Assembly: GCF_001047675.1 (NCBI RefSeq)
Contig: NZ_CP011975.1
Span: forward strand, 2,706,073-2,770,072
Length of the DNA stretch: 64,000 bases
Direction of reading: 5' to 3'
From: Yersinia aleksiciae
Lineage (GTDB): Bacteria; Pseudomonadota; Gammaproteobacteria; Enterobacterales; Enterobacteriaceae
Below are positions 10,247 through 22,536 of the stretch, piece by piece; the stretch's first letter is position 1; each line of letters opens with the position of its first letter. The translations under genes and the position numbers were made by a program. The notes beneath the pieces are model-generated. The model did not search any database. It saw only the letters and a program-made list of their open reading frames with translations, and was not told where the DNA came from.

Positions 10247-10755
10247 TGAGTAAGCCAATTTGTTCGACCGGATTGCGCTGGCTATGGCTAGCGGTACTGG
10301 TGGTGATTTTGGATCTTGGCAGCAAACAGTGGGTCATGACCCACTTTGCGCTGTATGAATCCATGCCACTGATTCCTTTTTTCAATATGACTTACGCACA
10401 GAATTATGGCGCGGCATTTAGCTTCCTGGCGGATAAAAGTGGCTGGCAGCGCTGGTTCTTTGCTGGAATAGCCATCGGTATCTCAGTTGTATTGATGGTG
10501 ATGATGTATCGCTCAACAGCAAAACAACGTCTGATAAACTGTGCATACGCATTGATTATCGGTGGTGCACTCGGGAATTTATTTGACCGCTTAGTGCATG
10601 GCGCAGTAAACGATTTCATCGATTTTTACGTCAATAACTGGCACTTCCCGACGTTCAATCTGGCCGATGTCGCGATCTGTATCGGTGCTGCGTTAGTCAT
10701 ATTTGAAGGCTTCTTGAGTCCGGCTGATAAAACGGCAATTGATAAAGGTGAGTGA
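10246..10755 (+). CDS. lspA: Lipoprotein signal peptidase
   Basis: A 169-residue inner-membrane aspartyl peptidase with four transmembrane segments. It removes the signal peptide of diacylated prolipoproteins. The family signatures are present: [18 protein letters not shown] supplies one catalytic Asp, and [11 protein letters not shown] supplies the other. The start overlaps the ileS stop codon, and fkpB begins one base after the lspA stop. Confidence 0.98.
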   Translation: MSKPICSTGLRWLWLAVLVVILDLGSKQWVMTHFALYESMPLIPFFNMTYAQNYGAAFSFLADKSGWQRWFFAGIAIGISVVLMVMMYRSTAKQRLINCAYALIIGGALGNLFDRLVHGAVNDFIDFYVNNWHFPTFNLADVAICIGAALVIFEGFLSPADKTAIDKGE

Positions 10756-10756
10756 T

Positions 10757-11242
10757 ATGTCTGAGGGTATTCAAGGCGATCAAGTACAAGATAGCAGCGC
10801 CGTACTAGTGCACTTCACTCTGAAGCTGGAAGATGGCTCAACGGCTGAATCAACCCACATTCACGGGAAGCCAGCGCTGTTTCGTTTAGGTGATGACAGC
10901 CTTTCAGATGCATTGGAGCAGCAGTTGATTGGTTTGAAAGTGGGTGATAAGCACACTTTCACCTTACAACCTGAAGATGCATTTGGCTTGGAAAGTCCTG
11001 ATCTGGTTCAGTATTTCACTCAGCGTGACTTTGCGCTAACCGGGGTGCCAGATGCTGGCACCATCATGCTGTTTACCGCTCGTGATGGCAGTGAAATGCC
11101 AGGTGTGGTGCGAGAGGTCGCAGAAGAGTCCATTACTGTTGATTTTAATCACCCGTTGGCAGGGCATGTCGTCAGCTTTGAAATTGAAGTGCTGGAGATT
11201 GACCCCCAACAGGAGGCTGTCCATGCAGATATTGCTGGCTAA
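10757..11242 (+). CDS. fkpB: FKBP-type peptidyl-prolyl isomerase
   Basis: A 161-residue SlyD-like FKBP; E. coli FkpB has 149, and the C-terminus here is longer. It catalyses cis-trans isomerisation of prolyl bonds and has chaperone activity. Recognisable parts are [15 protein letters not shown], the insert-in-flap region [17 protein letters not shown], and [15 protein letters not shown] at 10757 is preferred over an in-frame TTG at 10739 because AAAGGTGAG lies just upstream and the N-terminus then fits the family. Its 3' end overlaps ispH by 20 bases. Confidence 0.95.
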   Translation: MSEGIQGDQVQDSSAVLVHFTLKLEDGSTAESTHIHGKPALFRLGDDSLSDALEQQLIGLKVGDKHTFTLQPEDAFGLESPDLVQYFTQRDFALTGVPDAGTIMLFTARDGSEMPGVVREVAEESITVDFNHPLAGHVVSFEIEVLEIDPQQEAVHADIAG

Positions 11243-12176
11243 TCCACGCGGCTTTTGCGCTGGCGTTGATCGGGCTATCAGTATTGTTGAGCGCGCGATC
11301 GAGATGTATGGCGCGCCAATTTATGTGCGGCATGAAGTCGTCCATAACCGCTATGTGGTTGATAGCCTGCGTGAGCGCGGGGCTATCTTTATCGAAGAAA
11401 TCTCTGAGGTGCCCGATGGCTCCATTCTGATTTTCTCGGCCCATGGCGTTTCGCAGGCCGTTCGCGCAGAAGCCCGTGAGCGCAAGCTGACGATGCTGTT
11501 TGATGCGACCTGCCCGTTGGTGACTAAAGTGCACATGGAAGTCGCGCGCGCCAGCCGTAAAGGTAAAGAAGCTATCCTGATCGGCCATGCAGGTCATCCG
11601 GAAGTCGAAGGGACGATGGGGCAATACAGCAACCCGAAAGGGGGGATGTATCTGGTTGAGTCACCCGACGATGTCTGGGCGCTGAATGTAAAAGACGAGA
11701 ATAATCTGTGCTTTATGACGCAGACGACCTTGTCCGTGGATGATACTTCTGCGGTTATCGATGCTTTACATAAACGTTTTCCGAAGATTGTCGGCCCGCG
11801 CAAAGATGATATCTGCTATGCCACTACCAATCGGCAGGAAGCGGTGCGGAATTTAGCGAATGATGCCGATCTGGTGTTAGTCGTTGGCTCGAAAAACTCG
11901 TCTAACTCCAACCGTTTAGCCGAACTGGCGCAGCGGATGGGGAAACCAGCCTACCTGATTGATTCTGCGGCTGATATCCAAGAGCCATGGTTGCAGGGCG
12001 CGGCGCGGATTGGTGTGACGGCTGGCGCATCGGCACCGGATGTATTGGTGCAGCAAGTGATTGCACGCCTGCAAGCGCTTGGCGCGGGCGGGGCCGTTGA
12101 ACTTAGTGGCCGTGAAGAGAGTATCGTCTTCGAAGTACCCAAAGAATTACGAGTTGATATTAAGCAGATTGATTGA
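11223..12176 (+). CDS. ispH: HMB-PP reductase, isoprenoid pathway
   Basis: A 317-residue iron-sulfur enzyme (LytB). It performs the last step of the methylerythritol phosphate pathway, reducing HMBPP to IPP and DMAPP. The three cysteines that hold the 4Fe-4S cluster are visible in [20 protein letters not shown] and [11 protein letters not shown]. The ATG at 11223 is placed by AGGAGG upstream and by the family N-terminus [14 protein letters not shown]; the frame is open further upstream, but that part is fkpB in another frame. It is the last gene of the cluster. Confidence 0.98.
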   Translation: MQILLANPRGFCAGVDRAISIVERAIEMYGAPIYVRHEVVHNRYVVDSLRERGAIFIEEISEVPDGSILIFSAHGVSQAVRAEARERKLTMLFDATCPLVTKVHMEVARASRKGKEAILIGHAGHPEVEGTMGQYSNPKGGMYLVESPDDVWALNVKDENNLCFMTQTTLSVDDTSAVIDALHKRFPKIVGPRKDDICYATTNRQEAVRNLANDADLVLVVGSKNSSNSNRLAELAQRMGKPAYLIDSAADIQEPWLQGAARIGVTAGASAPDVLVQQVIARLQALGAGGAVELSGREESIVFEVPKELRVDIKQID

Positions 12177-12221
12177 TCCTGCGTTTACTCTCTCAGGCAT
12201 ATTTTCGTTATCTGATATCAG

Positions 12222-12246
12222 GCAGCCCTTAGTGGCTGCTTTTTTT
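12222..12246 (+). terminator. Terminator of the ribF-ispH cluster
   Basis: GCAGCC and GGCTGC pair around CTTAGT and are followed by a run of seven T, 45 bases after the ispH stop codon. It is a classical intrinsic terminator. Confidence 0.9.
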
Positions 12247-13397
<1,151 letters not shown>

Positions 13398-13408
13398 AGA
13401 TGTAAAGC

Positions 13409-13433
13409 ACAACCCGTGATGTGGTTGTTTTTA
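13409..13433 (+). terminator. dapB terminator
   Basis: ACAACC (13409-13414) and GGTTGT (13423-13428) form a short stem followed by TTTTT, 11 bases after the dapB stop codon. Confidence 0.7.
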
Positions 13434-13632
13434 TCATAATCATTTGATAATAGGGCAATATTTTATTGTCCTTTTTTATTTGTTTTGTTAAATAACAATG
13501 TTCACTTTGATTTTATTGTTTAGCATTCATTTTTATGTATTTATACACGATTTTTTATCTTTTTTATCCTCTTGCTAAGCGCTAACACTGATTTTCATCT
13601 CTCCAGACAGATATTTTCCAGTCACTTACCCT

Positions 13633-13646
13633 CGCAACCGTTTACT
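13633..13646 (+). promoter_or_regulatory. PurR-box-like site upstream of carA
   Basis: CGCAACCGTTTACT closely matches the PurR operator core CGCAAACGTTTNC. E. coli carAB is repressed by PurR upstream of its pyrimidine-regulated promoter P1, so position and sequence agree. The rest of the 474-base dapB-carA gap is AT-rich leader DNA without a gene. Confidence 0.55.
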
Positions 13647-13822
13647 ATGCTAAGTTAGCCTGTGCTTTTGTCGCTATAACCCGCTATTTTTTATGAGAAC
13701 GGCAAAAAATAGAGAAAAAATGGCACTTTGGCTAGACAAGAGCGTCACTCATCATTAAAATGCGCCCAATTTGCCAAAAATTAGCTTTGAGGGCGGTTTT
13801 TGCATTGATTTAGATCGCTAGA

Positions 13823-13860
13823 TATGAATTAATATGCAAATAATGTGACTGTTTATTCCT
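13823..13860 (+). promoter_or_regulatory. Tandem ARG boxes (ArgR operator) of carAB
   Basis: Two ArgR half-palindrome pairs lie side by side: TATGAATTAATATGCAAA at 13823 and ATGTGACTGTTTATTCCT at 13843, about 20 bases apart. They end just before the carA ribosome-binding site. E. coli carAB has the same arrangement overlapping its arginine-regulated promoter P2, and the first box is nearly identical to the one I recall from E. coli. Confidence 0.75.
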
Positions 13861-13871
13861 TGGAGGGTGTT

Positions 13872-15035
13872 TTGATTAAGTCAGCGCTATTGGTTCTCGA
13901 AGACGGAACCCAATTTCACGGTCGGGCCATCGGGGCAGAGGGTACGGCAGTGGGGGAAGTGGTCTTCAATACGTCGATGACCGGTTATCAAGAAATCCTC
14001 ACTGATCCTTCCTACTCCCGCCAGATCGTTACTCTTACTTATCCTCATATCGGCAATGTCGGCACTAATGCCTCCGATGAAGAATCCTCCGCAGTACACG
14101 CCCAAGGTCTTGTTATTCGTGACCTGCCATTGATCGCCAGCAACTACCGCAGTGAAGAAGGCTTAGCTGAGTATCTCAAGCGTCACAACATTGTGGCGAT
14201 TGCTGATATCGATACCCGCAAGCTGACGCGGTTGCTGCGTGAGAAAGGTGCACAAAACGGCTGCATTATTGTGGGTGACTTATCTGATGCCGCTTTGGCG
14301 TTGGAAAAAGCGAAAGCTTTCCCCGGTTTGAAAGGGATGGATTTGGCGAAAGAAGTGACCACCAAAGATAGCTATCAGTGGCTGCAAGGCAGCTGGACAC
14401 TGGAAGATGATCTGCCTGCAGCGAAACAGCCAGAAGATTTGCCCTTCCATGTGGTGGCTTACGACTACGGCGTGAAACGCAACATCCTGCGTATGTTGGT
14501 GGATCGCGGTTGCCGCCTGACGGTTGTTCCGGCACAAACGCCTGCTGAAGACGTTCTGAAGCTCAATCCAGATGGCATCTTCTTGTCCAACGGCCCAGGG
14601 GACCCGGAGCCATGCGATTATGCAATCGCGGCGATTAAACGTTTCCTGGAAACCGATATCCCAGTGTTTGGTATCTGCTTAGGTCACCAATTACTGGCAC
14701 TGGCCAGTGGTGCCAAAACAGTAAAAATGAAGTTTGGTCACCATGGTGGCAACCATCCAGTGAAAGATTTGGATGCAGATTGCGTGATGATCACTGCACA
14801 GAACCACGGTTTCGCAGTAGATGAAACCACATTGCCATCCAACCTGCGTAAGACACACCTTTCGCTATTTGATGGTTCTCTGCAAGGGATTCACCGCACC
14901 GATAAAGCAGCGTTCAGTTTCCAGGGTCACCCGGAGGCTAGTCCAGGGCCGCATGACGCCGCCCCGTTGTTTGATCACTTCATCGAGCTGATTGAAGCTT
15001 ATCGCGCCACTGCCGCTAGCCATACCCATAAATAA
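13872..15035 (+). CDS. carA: Carbamoyl phosphate synthase, small subunit
   Basis: A 387-residue glutamine amidotransferase subunit. It releases ammonia from glutamine and channels it to CarB. The N-terminal small domain ([20 protein letters not shown]) is followed by a class I amidotransferase domain with catalytic Cys in FGICLGHQ and catalytic His in [11 protein letters not shown]. The start is TTG at 13872, as in E. coli carA, supported by TTGGAGG 6 bases upstream; a GTG frame opening at 13845 would run through the ArgR site. carB follows after 15 bases. Confidence 0.97.
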   Translation: MIKSALLVLEDGTQFHGRAIGAEGTAVGEVVFNTSMTGYQEILTDPSYSRQIVTLTYPHIGNVGTNASDEESSAVHAQGLVIRDLPLIASNYRSEEGLAEYLKRHNIVAIADIDTRKLTRLLREKGAQNGCIIVGDLSDAALALEKAKAFPGLKGMDLAKEVTTKDSYQWLQGSWTLEDDLPAAKQPEDLPFHVVAYDYGVKRNILRMLVDRGCRLTVVPAQTPAEDVLKLNPDGIFLSNGPGDPEPCDYAIAAIKRFLETDIPVFGICLGHQLLALASGAKTVKMKFGHHGGNHPVKDLDADCVMITAQNHGFAVDETTLPSNLRKTHLSLFDGSLQGIHRTDKAAFSFQGHPEASPGPHDAAPLFDHFIELIEAYRATAASHTHK

Positions 15036-15050
15036 TCAGGAGCGATTACC

Positions 15051-18000
15051 ATGCCAAAACGTACAGATATAAAAAGCATCCTGATTCTGGGCGCAGGCCC
15101 TATCGTTATCGGCCAGGCTTGTGAGTTTGACTACTCCGGCGCCCAGGCTTGTAAAGCGCTGCGTGAAGAGGGTTACCGCGTCATTTTGGTGAACTCCAAC
15201 CCCGCGACCATCATGACTGACCCTGAGATGGCCGATGCGACCTATATCGAGCCGATCCACTGGGAAGTGGTGCGTAAGATCATCGAAAAAGAGCGCCCAG
15301 ACGCTGTTTTGCCAACCATGGGTGGCCAAACCGCACTGAACTGCGCGCTGGAACTCGAACGCCAAGGTGTTCTGGCTGAATTTGGCGTCACCATGATTGG
15401 TGCCACCGCTGATGCCATTGATAAAGCAGAAGACCGTCGTCGCTTTGATATCGCGATGAAGAAAATTGGTCTGGATACCGCCCGCTCCGGTATTGCCCAT
15501 AACATGGAAGAAGCGCTGGCCGTCGCGGCTGATGTGGGCTTCCCTTGTATTATCCGCCCCTCCTTTACCATGGGTGGCACGGGTGGCGGTATCGCCTATA
15601 ACCGCGAAGAGTTTGAAGAGATTTGCGAGCGCGGTCTGGATCTGTCGCCAACCAAAGAGTTACTGATCGATGAGTCACTGATTGGCTGGAAAGAGTATGA
15701 GATGGAAGTTGTGCGCGACAAAAACGACAACTGCATCATCGTCTGTGCCATCGAAAACTTCGATGCGATGGGTATCCATACCGGCGACTCTATCACCGTT
15801 GCACCCGCCCAAACACTGACCGATAAAGAGTATCAAATCATGCGTAATGCCTCGATGGCAGTACTGCGTGAAATCGGCGTAGAAACCGGTGGTTCTAACG
15901 TACAGTTCTCGGTTAACCCGAAGAATGGCCGTTTGATTGTGATTGAAATGAACCCACGTGTCTCTCGCTCCTCCGCGCTGGCCTCGAAAGCAACGGGTTT
16001 CCCGATTGCCAAGATTGCCGCCAAGCTGGCAGTGGGTTATACCTTGGATGAGTTGATGAATGACATCACTGGCGGCCGCACTCCAGCCTCCTTCGAACCA
16101 TCCATTGACTACGTTGTGACCAAGATCCCTCGCTTTAACTTCGAAAAGTTTGCCGGTGCGAATGACCGTCTGACTACGCAGATGAAATCTGTCGGCGAAG
16201 TGATGGCGATTGGCCGCACTTTGCAGGAATCAATGCAAAAAGCACTGCGCGGTTTGGAAGTGGGTGCGACCGGTTTTGATCCGAAAGTGAGTTTGGATGA
16301 TCCCGAAGCGCTGACTAAAATTCGTCGTGAATTGAAAGAAGCAGGTTCTGACCGTATTTGGTATATCGCGGATGCCTTCCGTGCTGGCATGTCGGTTGAT
16401 GGTGTTTTCAACCTGACCAACGTCGATCGCTGGTTCTTGGTGCAGATTGAAGAGCTGGTTCGCCTGGAAGAGAACGTGGCGGAGTGCGGTATCAACGGCC
16501 TGAATGCTGAGTTTATGCGCCAACTGAAACGCAAAGGCTTTGCCGATGCTCGTCTGGCGAAATTGGTCGGCGCGGCAGAAAGCGAAGTGCGTAAACTGCG
16601 CTACAAACATGGCCTGCATCCAGTTTACAAGCGGGTCGACACCTGTGCGGCGGAATTCTCTACTGACACCGCCTACATGTACTCGACCTACGAGGAAGAG
16701 TGTGAATCCAATCCAACCAGCGATCGCCCGAAAGTGATGGTGCTGGGTGGTGGTCCGAACCGTATCGGCCAAGGGATTGAGTTCGATTATTGCTGCGTAC
16801 ACGCCTCACTGGCGCTACGTGAAGATGGTTACGAAACCATCATGGTGAACTGTAACCCAGAAACGGTTTCAACCGACTACGACACCTCTGATCGTCTCTA
16901 CTTTGAGTCAGTGACGCTGGAAGATGTGCTAGAAATCGTGCGTATCGAGAAGCCGCAGGGCGTCATCGTGCAGTACGGTGGTCAGACGCCATTGAAATTG
17001 GCCCGTGAATTGGAAGCGGCTGGTGTGCCAGTGATTGGGACTAGCCCTGATGCTATCGACCGTGCTGAAGACCGCGAACGTTTCCAACAGGCGGTCAATC
17101 GTCTGGGCCTGAAACAGCCGGCAAACGCCACTGTTGCTACCATCGAACAAGCAGTAGAGAAAGCGACTGGTCTGGGTTATCCGCTGGTAGTTCGCCCATC
17201 TTATGTCTTGGGTGGCCGCGCAATGGAGATCGTTTATGACGAAGTTGACCTGCGTCGTTACTTCCAAAATGCGGTGAGTGTCTCGAATGATGCGCCCGTG
17301 TTGCTGGACCGTTTCCTTGATGATGCGGTTGAAGTGGATGTAGATGCCATTTGTGACGGCGAGCGTGTGCTCATCGGCGGCATTATGGAGCACATCGAGC
17401 AAGCAGGGGTTCACTCCGGTGACTCAGCTTGTTCTTTGCCTGCCTACACCCTGAGTAAAGAGATTCAGGATGTGATGCGCCAGCAAGTCGAAAAACTGGC
17501 CTTCGAGTTGTGTGTTCGTGGCCTGATGAACGTGCAGTTCGCGGTCAAGAACAACGAAGTTTACCTGATTGAAGTTAACCCTCGTGCAGCTCGGACCGTG
17601 CCATTCGTCTCTAAAGCGACCGGTATGCCACTGGCAAAAATTGCCGCGCGCGTGATGGTGGGTCAGTCACTGGCTGAGCAAGGTATCACCGAAGAGATTA
17701 TTCCGCCTTATTACTCGGTAAAAGAAGTGGTCTTACCGTTTAATAAATTCCCTGGTGTTGACCCGATTTTAGGGCCAGAAATGCGCTCTACCGGTGAAGT
17801 CATGGGGGTTGGCCGTACCTTCGCAGAAGCTTTCTCTAAAGCGATGCTGGGCAGTCAATCAGGGATGAAAAAGAGTGGTCGTGCGCTGTTATCGGTTCGT
17901 GAGGGCGATAAACATCGGGTGGTTGATCTGGCCGCGAAGCTGCTGAAACAGGGCTTTGAACTGGATGCGACTCACGGTACTGCGGTGGTGTTAGGCGAAG

Positions 18001-18284
18001 CAGGGATAAATCCACGCTTGGTCAACAAGGTGCATGAAGGCCGTCCACACATTCAGGACCGTATTAAGAATGGCGAGTACACCTATATCGTGAATACCAC
18101 GGCAGGGCGTCAGGCGATTGAAGACTCCAAACTGATCCGCCGCAGTGCTTTGCAATATAAGGTGCACTACGACACCACCTTGAATGGCGGTTTCGCCACG
18201 GCTATGGCCTTAAATGCGGACCCAACCGAGCAAGTGATTTCTGTGCAAGAGATGCACGCCAAGATTAAGAATATGAAAGGCTAA
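15051..18284 (+). CDS. carB: Carbamoyl phosphate synthase, large subunit
   Basis: A 1077-residue enzyme; E. coli CarB has 1073. It makes carbamoyl phosphate from bicarbonate, ammonia and two ATP for the arginine and pyrimidine pathways. The internal duplication is plain: each half has a pre-ATP-grasp signature ([36 protein letters not shown]) and an ATP-grasp domain ([23 protein letters not shown]). A C-terminal MGS-like allosteric domain binds UMP and ornithine. AGGAGCG precedes the ATG. Confidence 0.99.
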   Translation: MPKRTDIKSILILGAGPIVIGQACEFDYSGAQACKALREEGYRVILVNSNPATIMTDPEMADATYIEPIHWEVVRKIIEKERPDAVLPTMGGQTALNCALELERQGVLAEFGVTMIGATADAIDKAEDRRRFDIAMKKIGLDTARSGIAHNMEEALAVAADVGFPCIIRPSFTMGGTGGGIAYNREEFEEICERGLDLSPTKELLIDESLIGWKEYEMEVVRDKNDNCIIVCAIENFDAMGIHTGDSITVAPAQTLTDKEYQIMRNASMAVLREIGVETGGSNVQFSVNPKNGRLIVIEMNPRVSRSSALASKATGFPIAKIAAKLAVGYTLDELMNDITGGRTPASFEPSIDYVVTKIPRFNFEKFAGANDRLTTQMKSVGEVMAIGRTLQESMQKALRGLEVGATGFDPKVSLDDPEALTKIRRELKEAGSDRIWYIADAFRAGMSVDGVFNLTNVDRWFLVQIEELVRLEENVAECGINGLNAEFMRQLKRKGFADARLAKLVGAAESEVRKLRYKHGLHPVYKRVDTCAAEFSTDTAYMYSTYEEECESNPTSDRPKVMVLGGGPNRIGQGIEFDYCCVHASLALREDGYETIMVNCNPETVSTDYDTSDRLYFESVTLEDVLEIVRIEKPQGVIVQYGGQTPLKLARELEAAGVPVIGTSPDAIDRAEDRERFQQAVNRLGLKQPANATVATIEQAVEKATGLGYPLVVRPSYVLGGRAMEIVYDEVDLRRYFQNAVSVSNDAPVLLDRFLDDAVEVDVDAICDGERVLIGGIMEHIEQAGVHSGDSACSLPAYTLSKEIQDVMRQQVEKLAFELCVRGLMNVQFAVKNNEVYLIEVNPRAARTVPFVSKATGMPLAKIAARVMVGQSLAEQGITEEIIPPYYSVKEVVLPFNKFPGVDPILGPEMRSTGEVMGVGRTFAEAFSKAMLGSQSGMKKSGRALLSVREGDKHRVVDLAAKLLKQGFELDATHGTAVVLGEAGINPRLVNKVHEGRPHIQDRIKNGEYTYIVNTTAGRQAIEDSKLIRRSALQYKVHYDTTLNGGFATAMALNADPTEQVISVQEMHAKIKNMKG

Positions 18285-18317
18285 TTTTGGTGGTCATCGA
18301 GAATCAATAAAGCAGCG

Positions 18318-18342
18318 GGGCGATGGAGACATCGCCCTTTTT
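18318..18342 (+). terminator. carAB terminator
   Basis: GGGCGATG and CATCGCCC form a perfect 8-bp stem around GAGA, followed by TTTTT. It is an intrinsic terminator 34 bases after the carB stop codon. Confidence 0.93.
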
Positions 18343-18514
18343 CATGCTGAGAGATTATAAAATCGTGGGTTTTAGCCTGATAAGCAGTATTTGTTATAAA
18401 CAGAAGTATTATTCATAAACGATAGTATTGTTCATAAACAACATTGATCTTCACCAATGTTAACCCCCGCTATATTCCATATTGTGGATAGTTAACGGCT
18501 AACGGCCGGTTCAG

Positions 18515-19129
18515 CTAACTTAACGCCACTTTGATACCCAGGCCGATCAACAGGCCACCTAGCAATTTATCGACCACTTTTTGCGCTTTTGCCAAACCAC
18601 GACGCACTGGCGCACTTTGAATCAGAATCACCAGTAGAGGCCACCAGATCACGGCCAGTACCCAGATGATTGAGGCGTACCACAATTTTTCACCCACGCC
18701 AGAGTTGATCTGCAATATTTGAGTGAAAACAGCGAGGAAGAACAGCGTTGCTTTTGGATTCAATAAGTTGCAAAGGTATCCCTGTAAGAATGCGGCTTTA
18801 AGCGAGATAGGGGACTGTGTCGCGTTATCGATACTGAGCTTACTTTCTCCCCGCGACAGTAGGGCTTGGATACCAATCCAAATCAGATAACAGGCGCCGG
18901 CATATTTCAGCAGATTGAATAGCCAAGGGGTGGTGGTGATAACCACAGCCAGACCCGCCACGCAGTAAGACATATGTGTCGCGACGCCCAAAATAACGCC
19001 GAGTGCCGTCATCATGGCGGCGGGGCGGCGATAGCGGGCGGCATTTTTAATCACCAGAAAAAAATCAGGGCCAGGGGAGAGCATCCCTAAAGTAGCAATA
19101 GTTGCGACGAATAACGACGTTTCAAACAT
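18515..19129 (-). CDS. LysE/RhtB-family amino-acid exporter
   Basis: A 204-residue inner-membrane protein with about six hydrophobic segments. It has the family signature SPGPDFFLVIKNA near the N-terminus and NPKATLFFLAVF in the middle. Members export amino acids such as lysine, threonine or homoserine lactone; the substrate cannot be read from the sequence. ATG at 19129 gives the family N-terminus (MFETSLFVATIATLGMLSPG), while an in-frame upstream ATG at 19192 would add a non-hydrophobic leader. It is monocistronic and faces away from the yjjP-yjjB export genes. This spot between carB and folA holds other genes in E. coli. Confidence 0.85.
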   Translation of the reverse strand: MFETSLFVATIATLGMLSPGPDFFLVIKNAARYRRPAAMMTALGVILGVATHMSYCVAGLAVVITTTPWLFNLLKYAGACYLIWIGIQALLSRGESKLSIDNATQSPISLKAAFLQGYLCNLLNPKATLFFLAVFTQILQINSGVGEKLWYASIIWVLAVIWWPLLVILIQSAPVRRGLAKAQKVVDKLLGGLLIGLGIKVALS

Positions 19130-19286
19130 AAGAATTACCGAGTAAGAGTGATGCGTTCTGGCGATAATAGCGCCACTGGGTTTTCCTTGCATTATCCTTA
19201 TTGGTTATCTGTGATGGTTTGATTGCCGGCAGTGATGATATTGAGCATTTTTCTTTTACTCTTTTGACGGATAGCGATGCACGAAT

Positions 19287-20087
19287 ATGAGCCTGGAGCA
19301 TGTAATAAGCAGTGAGGTGCCGCATCAGCAGCAGCGGGAGATTACACGATTGTGCATCAAATGCGCGTTGCTACTATTGCAACATGGCGCAGAAAGTATG
19401 CTGGTTGAGCAGCTATCGGCCCGCTTGGGTATGGCGTTGGGAATGGACAGTGTCGAAAGCTCCATCTCAGCCAATGCGGTTGTTTTGACCACCATTAGCC
19501 AAGGTAATTGTCTGACGTCTACCCGCAAAAATACTGATCGTGGTATCAATATGCAGGTCGTCACCGAGGTCCAGCATATTGTCATTTTGGTGGAGCACCA
19601 TTTGCTGGATGCGAAGGGGGTAGACAAGCGTTTTGAGAATATCAAACCGCTACGTTATCCACGCTGGCTGGTGGTGGTGATGGTTGCGCTGTCTTGTGGC
19701 TGCTTCAGTAAACTCAATGGCGGCGGTTGGGATGCTTTTTCCATTACCTTTATTGCCAGTGGGTTGGCGATGTTTGTGCGCCAAAGCCTGACGGCTCGCC
19801 ATATGAATCCACTGATTAATTTCTGCATCACGGCATTTGTCGCGACATCGGCATCTGGCTTATTGATGCGGCTACCCTTTTTCCATGAGGCATCCAGTGT
19901 GGCGATGGCCGCCAGTGTATTGCTACTGGTGCCCGGCTTCCCACTGATTAATGCTGTCGCTGATATGTTCAAAGGGCATGTTAATACTGGGTTGGCCCGT
20001 TGGGCGATGGCGAGTTTGCTCACTCTATCCACCTGTATTGGGGTGATATTTGCGATGGCACTTTGGGGATTGCGGGGGTGGTCGTGA
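19287..20087 (+). CDS. yjjP: ThrE-like exporter subunit YjjP
   Basis: A 266-residue protein of the threonine/serine exporter family (large, ThrE N-terminal type). A cytoplasmic N-terminal domain ([29 protein letters not shown]) is followed by about five membrane segments. In E. coli, YjjP and YjjB together have been implicated in succinate export. The last codons overlap yjjB by four bases (GTGA), so the subunits are translationally coupled. In E. coli the pair lies elsewhere on the chromosome, so its place next to folA is a rearrangement. Confidence 0.9.
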   Translation: MSLEHVISSEVPHQQQREITRLCIKCALLLLQHGAESMLVEQLSARLGMALGMDSVESSISANAVVLTTISQGNCLTSTRKNTDRGINMQVVTEVQHIVILVEHHLLDAKGVDKRFENIKPLRYPRWLVVVMVALSCGCFSKLNGGGWDAFSITFIASGLAMFVRQSLTARHMNPLINFCITAFVATSASGLLMRLPFFHEASSVAMAASVLLLVPGFPLINAVADMFKGHVNTGLARWAMASLLTLSTCIGVIFAMALWGLRGWS

Positions 20088-20548
20088 GTTTACTCTGGGC
20101 GTTACTACAAGATATGGTGCTGGCCGCTATTCCGGCATTGGGTTTTGCGATGGTGTTTAATGTGCCTGTTCGTGCATTGCGCTATTGCGCACTACTGGGG
20201 GCGATTGGTCACGGTTCGCGCATGTTGATGGTTCATTTTGGCATGAATATCGAGCTGGCTTCGTTACTGGCCTCGATTATGATTGGGGTGATTGGGATTA
20301 ACTGGTCGCGCTGGCTGCTGGCGCATCCTAAAGTTTTCACCGTTGCCGCGGTGATCCCAATGTTCCCCGGAATCTCTGCTTATACCGCGATGATATCGGT
20401 GGTGGAGATTTCTCATATGGGTTACACCGAGGCATTGATGTCCACTATGGTGACTAATTTCTTGAAAGCCTCATTTATTGTTGGTGCGTTGTCGATTGGT
20501 TTATCTTTGCCTGGATTATGGCTATATCGCAAACGTCCTGGTGTATAA
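20084..20548 (+). CDS. yjjB: ThrE-like exporter subunit YjjB
   Basis: A 154-residue membrane protein (DUF3815/ThrE_2 type) with four or five hydrophobic helices; E. coli YjjB has 157. The conserved segments [19 protein letters not shown] and [14 protein letters not shown] are present. The GTG start at 20084 overlaps the yjjP stop codon; the frame is open further upstream, but that part overlaps yjjP. It functions with YjjP as a two-part transporter. Confidence 0.9.
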   Translation: MSLLWALLQDMVLAAIPALGFAMVFNVPVRALRYCALLGAIGHGSRMLMVHFGMNIELASLLASIMIGVIGINWSRWLLAHPKVFTVAAVIPMFPGISAYTAMISVVEISHMGYTEALMSTMVTNFLKASFIVGALSIGLSLPGLWLYRKRPGV

Positions 20549-20697
20549 GGCTTTTTTTGTTCTCTGTTTTGGTATCGGGCTAAGACCTATCTCATATGTG
20601 TGATTAGCCTGCTTATCGCTATCGACGCTGGTTTCGGCTTTACGTATAGTGTGAGCAATTTTTCGGTACTGGCTCTTGCAGCCTACAGGGTTTAACA

Positions 20698-21180
20698 ATG
20701 ATTATCAGCCTGATCGCTGCACTGGCAGCGGATCGCGTTATTGGTATGGAAAACGCCATGCCATGGCACTTACCTGCGGATTTAGCGTGGTTCAAACGTA
20801 ACACGCTAAATAAGCCAGTTATTATGGGCCGTAAGACTTTCGAATCTATTGGTCGCCCTTTGCCGGGGCGCTTGAATATTGTTATCAGTAGCCAACCCGG
20901 CACTGATGACCGCGTGACTTGGGCAACCTCTATTGACGACGCGCTTTCTCTCGCTGGTGATGCAGAAGAAGTGATGGTCATGGGCGGTGGCCGAGTCTAT
21001 AGCCAGTTTTTAGACCGTGCGAACCGCATGTATCTAACCCATATCGATGCTGAAGTCGGTGGCGACACCCATTTCCCTGACTACGAGCCAGATGAGTGGG
21101 AAAGCACATTCAGCGAGTTCCATGATGCAGATGAAGCCAACTCTCACAGCTATTGCTTCGAGATTCTGGATCGTCGCTAA
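20698..21180 (+). CDS. folA: Dihydrofolate reductase
   Basis: A 160-residue enzyme, about the E. coli length of 159. It reduces dihydrofolate to tetrahydrofolate with NADPH and is the target of trimethoprim. The motifs are clear: [20 protein letters not shown] at the N-terminus, [14 protein letters not shown] containing the active-site Asp, [15 protein letters not shown] for cofactor binding, and [12 protein letters not shown]. It stands alone and converges with apaH across a shared terminator. Confidence 0.98.
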   Translation: MIISLIAALAADRVIGMENAMPWHLPADLAWFKRNTLNKPVIMGRKTFESIGRPLPGRLNIVISSQPGTDDRVTWATSIDDALSLAGDAEEVMVMGGGRVYSQFLDRANRMYLTHIDAEVGGDTHFPDYEPDEWESTFSEFHDADEANSHSYCFEILDRR

Positions 21181-21210
21181 AAGCTATTGATCACTATTTA
21201 TACTTTGCAG

Positions 21211-21238
21211 AAAAAAGCCCATTAATAATGGGCCTTTT
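21211..21238. terminator. Bidirectional terminator, folA / apaH
   Basis: GCCCATTA and TAATGGGC form an inverted repeat flanked by AAAAAA on the left and TTTT on the right. It can end folA on the plus strand and the lptD-apaH operon on the minus strand, which gets the longer T-run. Confidence 0.85.
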
Positions 21239-21252
21239 AATATGTATCGATA

Positions 21253-22131
21253 TTATAAGTAGTTTGGCGGGTCTTCCGATGCAGCGGCGGAGTTATCAAC
21301 GTTATCGGTTTCGGCTTCAACTTTGAATGCATGTTGAGTGAAATAGCGTTTATCTTCCCAACGGAGCATGGTTAAGTCACCGCCCCAGCAACAACCCGTA
21401 TCAAGCCCATAAATACCTTCCGGAACACCTTTACCTTCCAGTGATGCCCAGTGACCAAAAATAATCGAATATTCAGGATCAACAAGTCTTGGCAGTTCGA
21501 ACCAAGGTTTAAGTGGGGCAGGGGCATTATCTGGCGTATCTTTGCAGATCATATCCAACTGCCCATTAGGGAAGCAGAAACGCATACGGGTCAGTGCATT
21601 GGTGCTAAAGCGCAAGCGCGCCAGCCCAGTCAATTCGGGTGACCAGTTGTTCGGCATATCGCCGTACATTGCATCAAGGAATAGTGGATAGCTGTCACTG
21701 CTTAAGACTGATTCGACTTCACGAGCACACATCTTGGCGGTTTCGATATCCCATTGTGGTGTGATCCCCGCGTGGGCCATGATCAATTTTAGCTCGTCAT
21801 CAACCTGTAAAACCGGCTGGCGACGTAGCCAATTAATCAATTCGTCAGCATCAGGTGCTTCTAGCAGCGGCGTGATTCGATCTTTAGGTTTATTGCGGCT
21901 GATGCCCGCAAAAACGGCCAGTAAATGCAGATCATGGTTACCCAGAACCATGCGAACGGCTGGTCCTAATGAGCGAACATAACGTAAAACATCCAGTGAA
22001 GCTGGGCCACGGGCGACTAAATCACCGGTTAGCCACAAAGTATCCTGCTGCGGATCGAAGTTGACCTGCGCCAATAGCGCAAGCAACTCATCAAGACAGC
22101 CATGAACATCGCCAATAAGATAAGTAGACAT
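21253..22131 (-). CDS. apaH: Diadenosine tetraphosphatase
   Basis: A 292-residue calcineurin-like phosphoesterase; E. coli ApaH has 280, and the extra residues form a C-terminal tail rich in Asp, Asn, Ala and Ser. It cleaves Ap4A symmetrically to two ADP and also removes Np4 caps from RNA. The metal-site motifs are present in order: [30 protein letters not shown] and MAHAG. It is the last gene of lptD-surA-pdxA-rsmA-apaG-apaH. Confidence 0.97.
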   Translation of the reverse strand: MSTYLIGDVHGCLDELLALLAQVNFDPQQDTLWLTGDLVARGPASLDVLRYVRSLGPAVRMVLGNHDLHLLAVFAGISRNKPKDRITPLLEAPDADELINWLRRQPVLQVDDELKLIMAHAGITPQWDIETAKMCAREVESVLSSDSYPLFLDAMYGDMPNNWSPELTGLARLRFSTNALTRMRFCFPNGQLDMICKDTPDNAPAPLKPWFELPRLVDPEYSIIFGHWASLEGKGVPEGIYGLDTGCCWGGDLTMLRWEDKRYFTQHAFKVEAETDNVDNSAAASEDPPNYL

Positions 22132-22145
22132 AGTTGAGGTCAGGA

Positions 22146-22523
22146 TTAATGGATCAGTGCTGGGATCGCTAAGCGGAACACCGGAATTGCAGTACGGAAA
22201 GCCTGACCAAGGTGGTCAACCATCTCATAGTGCCCTTCCATGGTACCCAGCGGGGTTTCTAAAACAGCGCCGCTGGTATATTGAAACTCATTACCTGGCA
22301 GGATCAGCGGCTGTTCACCGATGACCCCTTCACCCTGAACTTCAGTCTGCCGGCCATTACTATTAGTGATTAACCAATAGCGGCCCATTAGTTGCACATT
22401 TGAACGACCTAAATTACGAATTGTCACGGTATAGGCAAAGACGAAACGTTCTTCATCAGGTATCGATTGGGTTTCCACATAGATACTTTGCACCTGTACA
22501 CAAACGCGAGGCTGTTCAATCAT
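22146..22523 (-). CDS. apaG: ApaG protein
   Basis: A 125-residue protein with a single ApaG/DUF525 fibronectin-like beta-sandwich domain, the same length as in E. coli. Typical segments are [22 protein letters not shown] and [17 protein letters not shown]. Its biochemical role is not firmly settled. It lies between rsmA and apaH in the conserved operon, 14 bases before apaH. Confidence 0.96.
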   Translation of the reverse strand: MIEQPRVCVQVQSIYVETQSIPDEERFVFAYTVTIRNLGRSNVQLMGRYWLITNSNGRQTEVQGEGVIGEQPLILPGNEFQYTSGAVLETPLGTMEGHYEMVDHLGQAFRTAIPVFRLAIPALIH

Positions 22524-22536
22524 GATGTGCTCCTGC

